Shown: positions 1 to 8,185, numbered from the stretch's first letter. The stretch: DNA of 35,319 nt from JAQVEM01 sp964601205 (GCA_964601205.1 CAZRML010000034.1:1-35319); one strand, 5' to 3'. The notes: generated by a model from the sequence alone, not told the origin. Numbers and translations: made by a program.

Positions 1-78
1 GAAGAGGGCCAGAGGTTTGCTATCCGTGAAGGTGGAAGAACAATTGGAGCGGGTAGTGTTACCAGGATACTGGAGTAA
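1..78 (+). CDS. tuf: Elongation factor Tu, C-terminal end (partial)
   Basis: Only the last 25 codons are in the window, cut by the left edge. They read EEGQRFAIREGGRTIGAGSV and then TRILE before a TAA stop, which is the conserved end of domain 3 of EF-Tu, the GTPase that carries aminoacyl-tRNA to the ribosome. The rpsJ start lies 38 nt downstream, matching the common tuf-rpsJ junction of str and S10 operons, so rpsJ is probably cotranscribed with it. Confidence 0.95.
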   Translation, partial: EEGQRFAIREGGRTIGAGSVTRILE

Positions 79-116
79 GAGGAAAAAGGGGAATATAAAC
101 AGGAGGAACTTTAATA

Positions 117-434
117 ATGGCAGGTAAATTAGGTCAGAAAATTAGAATAAAGTTAAAAGCTTATGACCATGAAGTTATAGATCGTTCGGCAAAGAAAATA
201 GTTGAGGCTGTTGAAAATTCAGGTTCAAAAGTTTCTGGCCCGATTCCGTTGCCCAATAAGAAGAATGTATATTGTGTCATAAGGTCTCCCCATGTAGATA
301 AAGATTCAAGGGAACATTTTGAAATAAGGACACATAAAAGACTTATAGATATTATTGACCCTACCCCAAAAACAGTAGATTTATTGATGAGGTTGAGTTT
401 ACCGGCGGGAGTGGGAATAGAAATAAAGTCCTGA
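117..434 (+). CDS. rpsJ: 30S ribosomal protein S10 (NusE)
   Basis: This 105-aa protein has the usual S10 length. It contains the family block around KDSREHFEIRTHKRLIDI, near residues 62-80. S10 sits in the 30S head and, as NusE, also joins antitermination complexes with NusB. The ATG is preceded by a full AGGAGG at 101-106 with 10 nt spacing. It is the first gene of the S10 operon here, and the stop at 432-434 is followed by a 42-nt gap before rplC. Confidence 0.97.
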   Translation: MAGKLGQKIRIKLKAYDHEVIDRSAKKIVEAVENSGSKVSGPIPLPNKKNVYCVIRSPHVDKDSREHFEIRTHKRLIDIIDPTPKTVDLLMRLSLPAGVGIEIKS

Positions 435-476
435 GTGGACTTCAGGAAAGTATGTTTTCCGGAAAGTGGTGTGTAA

Positions 477-1100
477 ATGGTAAGTGCAATATATGGAAAA
501 AAACTTGGATGTACGCAGATATTCGGCGAGAACGGGAATGCAGTGTATGTTACTGCAATAGAGGCTGGAAAAGGCGTGGTTATTCAGGTTAAAAATAATG
601 AAAAAGATGGCTATAATGCTCTAAAGGTGGGTTTTGGAAGTATTAAGGATAAAAAAGCCATTAAACCCCATAAAGGAGAATTTGTTAGAAATAAGCTTGA
701 TCTGAAAAAAAATTTAAGGGAAATAAGAGTGGATGAATTTGATAAGGATTATAAACCGGGAGATGTCCTGGATGTTAGTGTTTTTAAAGTAGGGGATAAG
801 ATAAAGATAACCGGAAATAGCAGGGGTAAAGGATTTGCCGGAGTTATCAAAAGATATGGGTTTCATAGAGGTAGAATGACTCATGGTTCTCATTCCCACA
901 GGATACCGGGTTCGGTCGGGATGTGCGCAACACCCTCAAGAATAGCAAAGGGTAAGAAGATGCCCGGGAGAATGGGGCATAAGAAGACAACTATTAATGG
1001 CTCGGAAATAATTGATATTATTGAAGAGGAGAATCTAATACTGGTAAAAGGTAGCGTGCCGGGCGCAAAAGGCAGTATGGTATTTTTACAAAAAATTTAA
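477..1100 (+). CDS. rplC: 50S ribosomal protein L3
   Basis: This 207-aa protein has the usual L3 length. The central segment with GKGFAGVIKRYGFHRG, followed by THGSHSHR.PGSVG and KGKKMPGRMG, is the extended loop of L3 that reaches the peptidyl-transferase centre. The N-terminus (GKKLGCTQIF) matches the family's GxKxGMTxxF. The ATG has only a weak purine stretch upstream (GGAAAG at 461-466) instead of the strong SD of most genes nearby. That stretch belongs to a palindrome, TTTCCGGAAA at 456-465. Confidence 0.97.
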   Translation: MVSAIYGKKLGCTQIFGENGNAVYVTAIEAGKGVVIQVKNNEKDGYNALKVGFGSIKDKKAIKPHKGEFVRNKLDLKKNLREIRVDEFDKDYKPGDVLDVSVFKVGDKIKITGNSRGKGFAGVIKRYGFHRGRMTHGSHSHRIPGSVGMCATPSRIAKGKKMPGRMGHKKTTINGSEIIDIIEEENLILVKGSVPGAKGSMVFLQKI

Positions 1101-1125
1101 TTTATTATAGTGTTTGGGAGAATTA

Positions 1126-1764
1126 ATGGGAAGTTTAAGCGTTGTTGACCAGAATGGCAGGGAGTTAGAGAAGATAAATATATCCAGCAGGATAGTTGGT
1201 CATACAATAAATTCTGAAATATTATATCAGGAAGTTAGGAGATACCTCGCTTCTTTAAGGTCCGGGACACATAAGGCCAAAAGCAGGAGCGAAGTAAGAG
1301 GAGGAGGTAGAAAACCCTGGAGGCAGAAGGGCACCGGTAATGCAAGAGCCGGGTCTATAAGGTCGCCTTTATGGAAGGGTGGAGGTGTGGTTTTTGGGCC
1401 CGAGCCCAGAGATTATTCTTTTAAATTAAATAAAAAGGTGATGAAGCAGTCAAAAAAAATGGCGCTATCAGAGAAGTTCAAAAATAAAAAAATAGTGGTG
1501 CTGGATAAATTAGATTTTGATAGTCCCAAAACCAGTAAAGCGGCAGAAATATTAAGGAATCTTAATTTAGATAAAGATAAAGTTCTGATTGTCTCCGAAG
1601 ATTTAAGTAGCAATATGGAAAAATCTTTCAGGAATATACAGAATGTTCTGGTACAAAGTGTAAAGGGAGTAAATACCTATGTTATGTTACTGGCAGATTA
1701 TATAGTTTTTACTAAAAGTTCTATAGATGAATTTATTAAGAGGTTGGGCAATGAAAGATCCTAG
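1126..1764 (+). CDS. rplD: 50S ribosomal protein L4
   Basis: L4 binds 23S rRNA domain I, lines the exit tunnel and in some bacteria represses its own operon. The conserved extension with GGGRKPWRQKGTGNARAGS and SPLWKGGGVVFGP is present at about residues 63-95. I start the gene at ATG 1126, giving 212 aa, because GGGAG at 1116-1120 is correctly spaced for it. A TTG at 1114 would lie upstream of that SD. The 3' end overlaps the rplW start by 14 nt, which suggests translational coupling. Confidence 0.96.
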   Translation: MGSLSVVDQNGRELEKINISSRIVGHTINSEILYQEVRRYLASLRSGTHKAKSRSEVRGGGRKPWRQKGTGNARAGSIRSPLWKGGGVVFGPEPRDYSFKLNKKVMKQSKKMALSEKFKNKKIVVLDKLDFDSPKTSKAAEILRNLNLDKDKVLIVSEDLSSNMEKSFRNIQNVLVQSVKGVNTYVMLLADYIVFTKSSIDEFIKRLGNERS

Positions 1765-2038
1765 GGACATTATACTTTCTCCTGTAGTATCGGAAAAGAG
1801 TTATGCTGGAGTTCAGAATAAAAGATACTCTTTTTTTGTTGATATGAGGGCAGAGAAGAGTGAAATAAAAAAAGCGATTGAATCGGTTTTTAAGGTCAGA
1901 GTTTTGAAGATAAATACTATTAATGTTAAACCAAAGCCAAAAAGGCTCGGGAGGTCTGTTGGTGTCAGCTCTAAGAAAAAGAGAGCTATTGTTACTCTCG
2001 GCAAAAATGATAAAATTGATTTTTTTGAATCAGTCTAA
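1751..2038 (+). CDS. rplW: 50S ribosomal protein L23
   Basis: L23 lies at the tunnel exit and docks trigger factor and SRP. The 95-aa product begins MKDPRDIILSPVVSEKSY, the usual L23 opening (IIxPVxTEKS), and has the basic loop KPKPKRLGRSVG near residues 60-72. I use ATG 1751 because an upstream in-frame start at 1727 would add residues absent from the family. The gene overlaps the end of rplD by 14 nt and has only a poor SD, so coupled re-initiation is likely. Confidence 0.95.
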   Translation: MKDPRDIILSPVVSEKSYAGVQNKRYSFFVDMRAEKSEIKKAIESVFKVRVLKINTINVKPKPKRLGRSVGVSSKKKRAIVTLGKNDKIDFFESV

Positions 2039-2059
2039 TTTGGTCTGGAGGTATTAAAA

Positions 2060-2890
2060 TTGGCTGTTAAAAAATATAAGTCCACCTCTCCTGGTAGAAG
2101 GTTTGGGACAGTTTCAGATTTTTCTGTTTTGACGAAGAAAAAGCCGGAGAAATCTTTAACAGGTCCATTGAAGGATAATGCAGGGAGAAATAATAAAGGA
2201 AGGATCACCAGAAGGCATAGCGGAGGGGGACATAAGAAATTATATAGAACTATAGATTTTAAAAGATTAAGAGACGGCATTCCGGCAAGGGTGGAAGCTA
2301 TTGAGTACGACCCCAACAGAAGTGCAAGGATTGCTCTGCTCAGTTATAAGGATGGTAAAAAAAGTTATATAATTGCGCCCCTTAAATTAAAGGTGGGGGA
2401 TATATTGATGTCAGGGGAAAAGATTGACATAAAACCCGGGAACACTCTTCCATTGAAAAATATCCCGGTTGGAACGATAATCCACAATATTGAATTGAAA
2501 AAAGGAAAAGGTGCGGAACTGGCGAGGTCTGCAGGGACGAATGCGCAGCTTCTTGCAAAGGAAGGAGAATATGCCAGCATTAAACTTCCTTCCGGTGAAG
2601 TAAGACTGGTGGGGATAGAATGCAGGGCATGTATTGGCCAGGTGGGGAATACAACCCATGAGATAATTAAGCTGGGTAAAGCCGGGAGAAAAAGATGGCT
2701 CGGTATAAGACCGTCGGTTAGAGGAACAGCTATGAACCCTATAGACCATCCTCACGGTGGGGGAGAAGGTAAAAATAAAAGTTCCGGGAGGAATCCTGTT
2801 ACACCATGGGGTAAGCCAACACTGGGTTACAGGACAAGGAAGAAAAATAATCAGAATGATAAGTATATAATCAGAAGAAGGAATAAATAA
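2060..2890 (+). CDS. rplB: 50S ribosomal protein L2
   Basis: L2 is a primary 23S rRNA binder required for subunit association and peptidyl transfer. At 276 aa it has the standard length. The C-terminal block with NPIDHPHGGGEG carries the conserved histidine near the peptidyl-transferase centre, followed by GRNPVTPWGKPTLGYRTR and a basic tail. It starts at TTG 2060 behind GGAGG at 2047-2051. No ATG lies near the expected N-terminus, which reads (M)AVKKYKSTSPGRR, as expected for L2. Confidence 0.97.
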   Translation: MAVKKYKSTSPGRRFGTVSDFSVLTKKKPEKSLTGPLKDNAGRNNKGRITRRHSGGGHKKLYRTIDFKRLRDGIPARVEAIEYDPNRSARIALLSYKDGKKSYIIAPLKLKVGDILMSGEKIDIKPGNTLPLKNIPVGTIIHNIELKKGKGAELARSAGTNAQLLAKEGEYASIKLPSGEVRLVGIECRACIGQVGNTTHEIIKLGKAGRKRWLGIRPSVRGTAMNPIDHPHGGGEGKNKSSGRNPVTPWGKPTLGYRTRKKNNQNDKYIIRRRNK

Positions 2891-2921
2891 TTTTTTAGTT
2901 TTTATTTAGAGGAGGGCTAAA

Positions 2922-3215
2922 GTGTCAAGGTCTCTAAAAAAAGGACCTTTTGTTGAAGAAAAATTGTTAAAAAAAATAAATGAATTGAATGAATCAGGTG
3001 GAAAGAAAATAATAAAAACCTGGTCCAGGAGTTCAACTATTTTTCCTGAAATGGTCGGTCATACTATAGCTGTTTACGATGGTAGGAGACATATTCCTGT
3101 GTTTATTACAGAGTCTATGGTCGGGCATAAGCTGGGTGAGTTTGCGCAGACGAGGTCTATAAGGCCGCATATTTATAAAGGAAAAAGTGAGAAGGTTACC
3201 ACTGTTAAGAAATAA
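2922..3215 (+). CDS. rpsS: 30S ribosomal protein S19
   Basis: S19 sits in the 30S head and contacts S13 and the intersubunit bridge. This 97-aa protein begins SRSLKKGPFVEEKLLKKI and contains the family signature GHKLGEFAQTRSIRPH near residues 68-84. It starts with GTG at 2922 behind AGGAGGG around 2911-2917. Its place between rplB and rplV is the usual one. Confidence 0.97.
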   Translation: MSRSLKKGPFVEEKLLKKINELNESGGKKIIKTWSRSSTIFPEMVGHTIAVYDGRRHIPVFITESMVGHKLGEFAQTRSIRPHIYKGKSEKVTTVKK

Positions 3216-3251
3216 AATGGATTACCTTAATATGAGGAGGAGGTTTGCTCT

Positions 3252-3599
3252 TTGGAAGCAATGGCTGTTGAAAAATTTATAAGAATATCGCCAAGGAAGT
3301 TAAAATATGTTGTTGATGCAATAAAAGAAAAGCCAATAGAAGATGCAATTGATATATTATCTTTAACGCCCAGGGTAGCTGCTGGTGTGGTAAAAAAGGC
3401 CATACAGAGCGCGGTAGCAAATGCTACGGAGAATCACAAGATGAAAGAGGAAGATTTATTTATTTCAAAAATAATAGTGAATGAAGGGCCAACCCTGAAG
3501 AGATTCAGACCAAGAGCCAGAGGCAGAGCCAACAGAATAAGGAAAAGAACGGCGCATCTATCGGTTTATGTATCTGACGGGAAGGATAAGGAGGAATAA
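3252..3599 (+). CDS. rplV: 50S ribosomal protein L22
   Basis: L22 threads a long beta-hairpin into the exit tunnel. The hairpin-tip sequence PTLKRFRPRARGRANRIRKR, at about residues 80-100, is the family hallmark. The TTG at 3252 lies 8 nt after AGGAGGAGG at 3235-3243 and gives 115 aa. The ATG three codons later is too far from the SD to be preferred. The stop is followed at once by rpsC, whose SD lies inside the end of rplV. Confidence 0.96.
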   Translation: MEAMAVEKFIRISPRKLKYVVDAIKEKPIEDAIDILSLTPRVAAGVVKKAIQSAVANATENHKMKEEDLFISKIIVNEGPTLKRFRPRARGRANRIRKRTAHLSVYVSDGKDKEE

Positions 3600-3600
3600 A

Positions 3601-4308
3601 ATGGGGCAGAAAGTTAGTCCTATCGGGCTTAGACTTAGTATAAATAAGGGCTGGCAGTCCAGGTGGTTTGCTTCTAAAGGTTATGACAAACTTCTTAAGG
3701 AAGATATTATTATAAGGAATATGATTGAGGAACAGCTTGGTAATGCAGGGATATCGAAAATTGAGATTGAAAGGACAGAAGAAGAGGTAAAAGTGGATAT
3801 GTATACCTCCAAACCCGGCGTAGTTATAGGGAGAAGAGGGGCAACTATAAACGATATCAGGGATTCAATAGAAAAAAAGACGGGTAACATTATCCAGTTG
3901 AATATAATGGAAATAAAAAAACCCGAGCTGGTTGCAAAGTTAGTGGCCGAAGGAATTGCTTCACAGTTAGAGGGAAGAGTTAGTTTCAGGAAGGCAATGA
4001 AAAAAGCAGTTTCATTATGCATGAAAGCAGGAGCGAAAGGCGTGAGAGTACAGTGCTCGGGCAGATTGGGTGGAGCAGAAATGGCAAGGACGGAGTGGTA
4101 TAGAGAAGGAAGAGTTCCGCTTCATACCCTGAGAGCAAATATTGATTATGGTTTTACAGAAGCCAATACGACCTTTGGCAAGATAGGTGTGAAGGTATGG
4201 ATATATCTGGGTGATATAATACTGGATGAAGAAGAAATGAAGAAAAGCAGGCAGCCGGGTAAAGGAAGTAAAAAGGAAGTAAAAAGGAAGAAAAAAGTTG
4301 AAAATTAG
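3601..4308 (+). CDS. rpsC: 30S ribosomal protein S3
   Basis: S3 lines the mRNA entry channel and helps unwind mRNA. The 235-aa product starts MGQKVSPIGLRLSINKGW and contains a KH domain with GVVIGRRG near residue 75, then the S3 C-terminal domain with GRLGGAEMARTEWYREGRVP. ATG 3601 has AGGAGG about 8 nt upstream within the rplV 3' end. An in-frame start at 3568 would overlap rplV and precede the conserved N-terminus. The tail after residue 215 is very lysine-rich. Confidence 0.97.
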   Translation: MGQKVSPIGLRLSINKGWQSRWFASKGYDKLLKEDIIIRNMIEEQLGNAGISKIEIERTEEEVKVDMYTSKPGVVIGRRGATINDIRDSIEKKTGNIIQLNIMEIKKPELVAKLVAEGIASQLEGRVSFRKAMKKAVSLCMKAGAKGVRVQCSGRLGGAEMARTEWYREGRVPLHTLRANIDYGFTEANTTFGKIGVKVWIYLGDIILDEEEMKKSRQPGKGSKKEVKRKKKVEN

Positions 4309-4317
4309 GAGATAAAA

Positions 4318-4737
4318 ATGGCAGCAATGTTAATACCCAAGCGAATAAAATATAGAAAAGTGCAGAGAGGCAAGATGAAAGGAAAAGCAAAAGGTGGCAC
4401 CAGGCTATCTTTTGGTGAGTACGGGCTGCAGGCATTGGAATCTGGCTGGCTGACCAGCCGTCAACTGGAAGCTGCGAGGGTGGCTCTTACAAGATATATA
4501 AAAAGAGGGGGAAAAGTCTGGATTAATGTTTTTCCTCATAAACCGGTGACCAAAAAGCCGGCGGAAACCCGTATGGGCGGCGGTAAGGGTGTTCCTGAAA
4601 ATTGGGTTGCTGTTGTAAAACCGGGTAAAATATTATTTGAACTTTCGGGTGTTAGTATGGAAGTTGCAAAGGAAGCCATAAGGCTGGCTTCTAATAAATT
4701 ATCAATAAAAACGAAATTTGTTTATGAAGAATTATAG
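4318..4737 (+). CDS. rplP: 50S ribosomal protein L16
   Basis: L16 helps form the A-site tRNA and factor-binding region. The 139-aa protein contains LIPKRIKYRKVQRGKMKG and then FGEYGLQALESGWLTSRQLE and KPAETRMGGGKG, all diagnostic of L16. The AGGAG at 4307-4311 is 6 nt from ATG 4318. A second ATG at 4327 matches the shorter N-terminus usual in bacteria but is 15 nt from that SD, so I keep the longer form. Confidence 0.96.
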   Translation: MAAMLIPKRIKYRKVQRGKMKGKAKGGTRLSFGEYGLQALESGWLTSRQLEAARVALTRYIKRGGKVWINVFPHKPVTKKPAETRMGGGKGVPENWVAVVKPGKILFELSGVSMEVAKEAIRLASNKLSIKTKFVYEEL

Positions 4738-4762
4738 CTATTAAATAGAGATTGGTCAGGAA

Positions 4763-5020
4763 ATGAAAGTAAGTGAGATAAGAGAACATACAAAAGAGGA
4801 ATTAGAAACAAAGCTTTTAGATATAAAAAAGAGTCTTTTTGGCCTGAAATTTCAGAAAGCTACCGGGCAGCTGGAAAATCCGGTAAAAATACGTAATCTC
4901 AGAAAAGATATAGCCAGAATAGAAACTTTGCTGAGAGAAAAAGAGCGTGACAAAAAGAGCAGTGGAGAAAATCAGGATAAGATAAATAAGAAAGCAAAGA
5001 GGAAAGTCACAAAGAAATAA
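4763..5020 (+). CDS. rpmC: 50S ribosomal protein L29
   Basis: L29 is a two-helix protein at the tunnel exit next to L23. The core MKVSEIREHTKEELETKL and KFQKATGQLENPVKIRNLRK fits L29 closely. At 85 aa it is some 15-20 residues longer than usual because of a lysine-rich tail after about residue 65. The SD is modest (GGTCAGG around 4753-4759). The gene lies between rplP and rpsQ, its canonical place. Confidence 0.95.
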   Translation: MKVSEIREHTKEELETKLLDIKKSLFGLKFQKATGQLENPVKIRNLRKDIARIETLLREKERDKKSSGENQDKINKKAKRKVTKK

Positions 5021-5030
5021 AGGGGGATTT

Positions 5031-5285
5031 TTGGAAAGAGGCAAAACAAAAATAAGAGTGGGAACGGTAGTAAGTGAAAGTATGAACAAAACTGCTGTCG
5101 TAGCGGTAGAATCTTATTACAAGCACCCTTTATATAAAAAGATTTTAAGAAAGATAAGCAGATTAAAGATTCATGACCCTGAAAATATTTGCAAAACAGG
5201 TGATGTAATAAAAATTGCTGAAACCAGACCCCTTAGCAAGACCAAGCGCTGGAGACTGGTGGAAGTGGTAAAGAAAGCAGAGTAA
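5031..5285 (+). CDS. rpsQ: 30S ribosomal protein S17
   Basis: S17 is an OB-fold protein that binds 16S rRNA early in 30S assembly. The 84-aa product has KIRVGTVVSESMNKTAVVAV at the N-terminus and GDVIKIAETRPLSKTKRWRL near residues 55-75, the family's GDxVxIxETRPLSKxKxW block. It starts with TTG 5031 directly downstream of AGGGGG at 5021-5026. No ATG is available before the conserved start. Confidence 0.96.
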   Translation: MERGKTKIRVGTVVSESMNKTAVVAVESYYKHPLYKKILRKISRLKIHDPENICKTGDVIKIAETRPLSKTKRWRLVEVVKKAE

Positions 5286-5299
5286 AGAAGGATTTAGAA

Positions 5300-5668
5300 A
5301 TGATTCAAACTGAAAGTAGTGTAAATGTAGCCGATAATACAGGTGCCCGGGAAATTAAGTGTATTAAAGTTTTAGGCGGTTCAAGAAAAAGATATGCCCG
5401 TGTTGGAGATATATTTATCGCTGCTGTAAAGAATGCGAATCCCGGAGGGGTAGTAAAAAAAAGCGAGGTTGTTAAGGCTGTTCTTGTAAGGTCAAAGAAG
5501 ACATACAGGAGGCCGGATGGTTCTTATGTGAGGTTTGATGATAACGCGGCAGTTATTATTGATGCACAGAACAACCCTCGTGGGACCAGAATATTTGGCC
5601 CGGTGGCAAGAGAGCTGAGAGATAAAAATTTTATGAAAATAATTTCACTTTCACCCGAGGTAATTTAG
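5300..5668 (+). CDS. rplN: 50S ribosomal protein L14
   Basis: L14 lies at the subunit interface and is the docking site of the silencing factor RsfS. This 122-aa protein, the exact usual length, starts MIQTESSVNVADNTGAREI and carries GGSRKRYARVGDIFIAAVK and DDNAAVIIDAQNNPRGTRIF. The ATG at 5300 follows GAAGGA. In classical arrangements it opens the spc operon, but only 14 nt separate it from rpsQ here, so the S10 and spc groups look continuous. Confidence 0.97.
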   Translation: MIQTESSVNVADNTGAREIKCIKVLGGSRKRYARVGDIFIAAVKNANPGGVVKKSEVVKAVLVRSKKTYRRPDGSYVRFDDNAAVIIDAQNNPRGTRIFGPVARELRDKNFMKIISLSPEVI

Positions 5669-5702
5669 ATATATAAGAATCGGAAGATGGAGCCCGAAAA
5701 AA

Positions 5703-6014
5703 ATGTTAAAAATAAAGAAAAATGACAGAGTTAAAATTATAAAGGGAAAAGACAGAGGAAAGATGGGGAAGGTACTCCGTATAGAGTCCTCAAAGAATAG
5801 GTTATATGTTGAAGGCATCAATATTGTAAGGAAGCATATGAGGCAGAAAGACCAGAATAAACCGGGCGGGATTCTAAAAAAAGAAGGGCCGATTGATATT
5901 TCTAATGTTGAGTTGATATGTCCGAATTGCGGTAAAGTAGTTAGAGTCGGTTTTAGAGTCAAAGAATCTGGCGAAAAAGCAAGGATATGCAGAAAATGTA
6001 ATCAGGAAATTTAA
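5703..6014 (+). CDS. rplX: 50S ribosomal protein L24
   Basis: L24 starts assembly of the large subunit. The 103-aa protein has an N-terminal KOW motif (NDRVKIIKGKDRGKMGKVL) and the block YVEGINIVRKHMRQ. The C-terminal third holds two CxxC pairs, CPNCG near residue 77 and CRKC near residue 97. That is the zinc-ribbon extension seen in many but not all bacterial L24 proteins. The SD before ATG 5703 is weak (GGAAGATGGAG, about 10 nt upstream). Confidence 0.95.
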   Translation: MLKIKKNDRVKIIKGKDRGKMGKVLRIESSKNRLYVEGINIVRKHMRQKDQNKPGGILKKEGPIDISNVELICPNCGKVVRVGFRVKESGEKARICRKCNQEI

Positions 6015-6036
6015 AAACAGGTTTTTGGTGGTATTA

Positions 6037-6579
6037 ATGGAACCGAGATTAAAAGAAAAATATAAAAAAGAAATTATTCCTAAAATGTTAAAAGAGGGCA
6101 AGTTTAAAAATGTGATGCAGGTGCCCCGGATAGAAAAGATATGTTTGAATATGGGGGTGGGTTCTGCAACTCAAAATATAAAGGAACTGGAATCTGCCAG
6201 CAACGACCTTGCTGTTATAACAGGGCAGAGGCCTGTTATAACCAGGGCAAGGAAGTCTATCGCAGGATTTAAGATAAGGCAAGGGAATCCTATTGGATGC
6301 AGGGTGACCCTGAGAGGAGCAAGAATGTACGAGTTTTTAGATAGACTGCTGAGTATAGCAATTCCAAGAATCAGGGATTTTAGGGGCCTTTCTAAAAAAA
6401 GCTTTGATGGTAATGGAAATTACACTATGGGGATAAAAGAACAATTAGTTTTCCCGGAAGTGGATTATGACAATATTTTAAGTGTTAAGGGAATGAATAT
6501 AACAATTACGACCAGTGCGAGGAATAATAGTGAGGCGCTGGATTTATTGGAAGAGTTCGGGTTCCCTTTTAAAAAATAA
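6037..6579 (+). CDS. rplE: 50S ribosomal protein L5
   Basis: L5 binds 5S rRNA and contacts P-site tRNA in the central protuberance. The 180-aa product has the family length and the blocks PRIEKICLNMGVG, TGQRPVITRARKSIAGFKIR and GNYTMGIKEQLVFPEVDYD. I use ATG 6037, which gives MEPRLKEKYKKE, the usual start. A TTG four codons upstream adds unsupported residues, and the GGTGG at 6027-6031 serves as SD for the ATG. Confidence 0.96.
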   Translation: MEPRLKEKYKKEIIPKMLKEGKFKNVMQVPRIEKICLNMGVGSATQNIKELESASNDLAVITGQRPVITRARKSIAGFKIRQGNPIGCRVTLRGARMYEFLDRLLSIAIPRIRDFRGLSKKSFDGNGNYTMGIKEQLVFPEVDYDNILSVKGMNITITTSARNNSEALDLLEEFGFPFKK

Positions 6580-6607
6580 TAAGTTTATTTTCTAAGGAGA
6601 TATTTAA

Positions 6608-6793
6608 TTGGCAAGGAAAGCACTTATAGAAAAACAAAAAAAAGAGGCCAAGTATAAAACAAGAGAATATAACAGGTGTTTTGTATGTGGCAGATCAAGA
6701 GGTTATTACAGAAAATTTGGTTTATGCAGGATTTGCCTGAGAAAAATGGCACATGAAGGAAAAATTCCTGGACTGACAAAGTCCAGCTGGTAA
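6608..6793 (+). CDS. rpsN: 30S ribosomal protein S14, zinc-binding short type
   Basis: At 61 aa this is the short, zinc-dependent S14 (type Z, also called rpsZ), a late-assembly protein of the 30S head. Cysteines 24, 27, 40 and 43 form the CxxC...CxxC site, and the C-terminus KMAHEGKIPGLTKSSW is diagnostic. It starts with TTG 6608 behind AAGGAGA at 6594-6600. No second, cysteine-free S14 for zinc starvation is present in this window. Confidence 0.97.
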   Translation: MARKALIEKQKKEAKYKTREYNRCFVCGRSRGYYRKFGLCRICLRKMAHEGKIPGLTKSSW

Positions 6794-6804
6794 AAGGAGG
6801 ATAT

Positions 6805-7209
6805 ATGTCTGGGGTTACAGATCCTATTTCAGATATGTTAACCAGGATAAGGAACAGCTGTACCGCTAAAATGGATATTGTTAATATACCGTATTCAAAA
6901 TTAAAAATGGAAATAGCAAGGGTGTTAAGTGAGGAAGGCTATATCAGAAGTTTTGAAGTTAACAAAGAGGAAGGTCCAGGCGGAACGGTTAAGATATACT
7001 TGAAATATAGTAAAGATAAAAAGCCGAGCATAAGCGGACTAAAGAAAATAAGTAAACCCGGACTCCGTGTTTATGCCAGAAAGGATGAAATACCAAAAGT
7101 GCTGGGGGGATTGGGAACAGTAATATTATCTACGTCAAAAGGCGTGCTTACAGGCAGGGAAGCTAAGAAGCAGCAGATTGGCGGCGAAGTGGTGTGCTAT
7201 ATATGGTAG
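6805..7209 (+). CDS. rpsH: 30S ribosomal protein S8
   Basis: S8 is a primary 16S rRNA binder and, in Escherichia coli, the translational repressor of the spc operon. The 134-aa protein begins with DPISDMLTRIRN and ends with the block LSTSKGVLTGREAKKQQIGGEVVCYIW, shortened here only at the family-typical tryptophan. The ATG at 6805 follows AAGGAGG with ideal spacing, 11 nt after rpsN. Confidence 0.97.
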   Translation: MSGVTDPISDMLTRIRNSCTAKMDIVNIPYSKLKMEIARVLSEEGYIRSFEVNKEEGPGGTVKIYLKYSKDKKPSISGLKKISKPGLRVYARKDEIPKVLGGLGTVILSTSKGVLTGREAKKQQIGGEVVCYIW

Positions 7210-7223
7210 AAAGGTGATTTAAG

Positions 7224-7775
7224 GTGTCAAGGATAGGGAAAAAACCGGTTATTGTGCCGGAAGATGTGGAGATTAAGATAGATGGAAATATTATTAATAT
7301 AAAAGGTAAGCTGGGTGAGCTTTCTTTAAAGTTTGACAGAGGCTCTATTAAGTTAAACAGAGAAGACAGCAGGTTAATGGTTATCCCGCTCTCGGAAAGC
7401 AATGAAAACAGGGCTAAATACGGACTTTATAGAAGCCTGATAAATAATATGGTTACCGGTGTAACCGATGGCTTCAGCAAGACGCTTAAAATAGTGGGTG
7501 TGGGTTACAGGGCTGCGAAGAAAGGTGATAATCTGGAAATTGCAGTTGGCTATTCAAATCCAGTAACAGTAAATCATCCAGAGGGCATATCTTTTGAAGT
7601 TCCTGATAACACCACAATTATAGTCAGGGGAATAGACAGGCAGTTAGTAGGAGAAACAGCTGCCAGGATAAGGCGTATAAGAAAACCCGACCCCTACAAG
7701 GGGAAAGGTATAAAATACGAAAATGAAATAATAAGAAGGAAAGCAGGCAAGGCTGCAATCACCAGCACAGCGTAA
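7224..7775 (+). CDS. rplF: 50S ribosomal protein L6
   Basis: L6 sits near the sarcin-ricin loop and the factor-binding site. The 183-aa product starts (M)SRIGKKPVIVPEDVEI and ends with RIRKPDPYKGKGIKYENEII followed by RRKAGKA, the classical L6 C-terminal signature. The start is GTG 7224 behind AAAGGTG. The gap to rpsH is 14 nt and to rplR 20 nt. Confidence 0.97.
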   Translation: MSRIGKKPVIVPEDVEIKIDGNIINIKGKLGELSLKFDRGSIKLNREDSRLMVIPLSESNENRAKYGLYRSLINNMVTGVTDGFSKTLKIVGVGYRAAKKGDNLEIAVGYSNPVTVNHPEGISFEVPDNTTIIVRGIDRQLVGETAARIRRIRKPDPYKGKGIKYENEIIRRKAGKAAITSTA

Positions 7776-7795
7776 CCGGTCACAGGAGATTATTT

Positions 7796-8158
7796 ATGAA
7801 GAATATAATTGAGAGAAAAGATAAAAGTTTAAGAAGAAAGCTAAGGGGAAGATATAAAGTTTTGAGGGGGAGCAATCGCCTCAGGCTTGCTGTTTATAGA
7901 AGCAATAAATATATATACGGGCAGATTGTAGATGATAATTCAGGTGTTACCCTGCTGGGAATATCAAGTAAGGATGTAGAAAGTAAAAAGGGCGATAAGG
8001 GTAAAATAGATATAAGTTTTAGAACCGGCGAGGCGCTGGCTGAAAAGGCCGAGAAGAAGAAGATAAGTGAAGTTGTTTTTGATAGAAGTGGATACAAGTA
8101 CCATGGAAGAGTAAAGGCCCTTGCAGAGGGCGCAAGAAAAGGTGGATTAAAATTTTAA
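7796..8158 (+). CDS. rplR: 50S ribosomal protein L18
   Basis: L18 binds 5S rRNA with L5. The 120-aa product shows the typical RLRLAVYRSNKYIYGQIVDD segment and the C-terminus GYKYHGRVKALAEGARKGGL, the family's hYHGRVKALADAAREaGL. ATG 7796 follows CAGGAGA at about 7781-7787. It is placed between rplF and rpsE as usual. Confidence 0.96.
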   Translation: MKNIIERKDKSLRRKLRGRYKVLRGSNRLRLAVYRSNKYIYGQIVDDNSGVTLLGISSKDVESKKGDKGKIDISFRTGEALAEKAEKKKISEVVFDRSGYKYHGRVKALAEGARKGGLKF

Positions 8159-8185
8159 CCTTATTTTTATCAAGGAGGATTTTTT

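Noticed and set aside
445..466. GGAAA/TTTCC hairpin and TTTCCGGAAA palindrome before rplC as a regulatory element
   Set aside because: The stems are short and overlap each other. With one weak SD nearby this is not enough to claim regulation.
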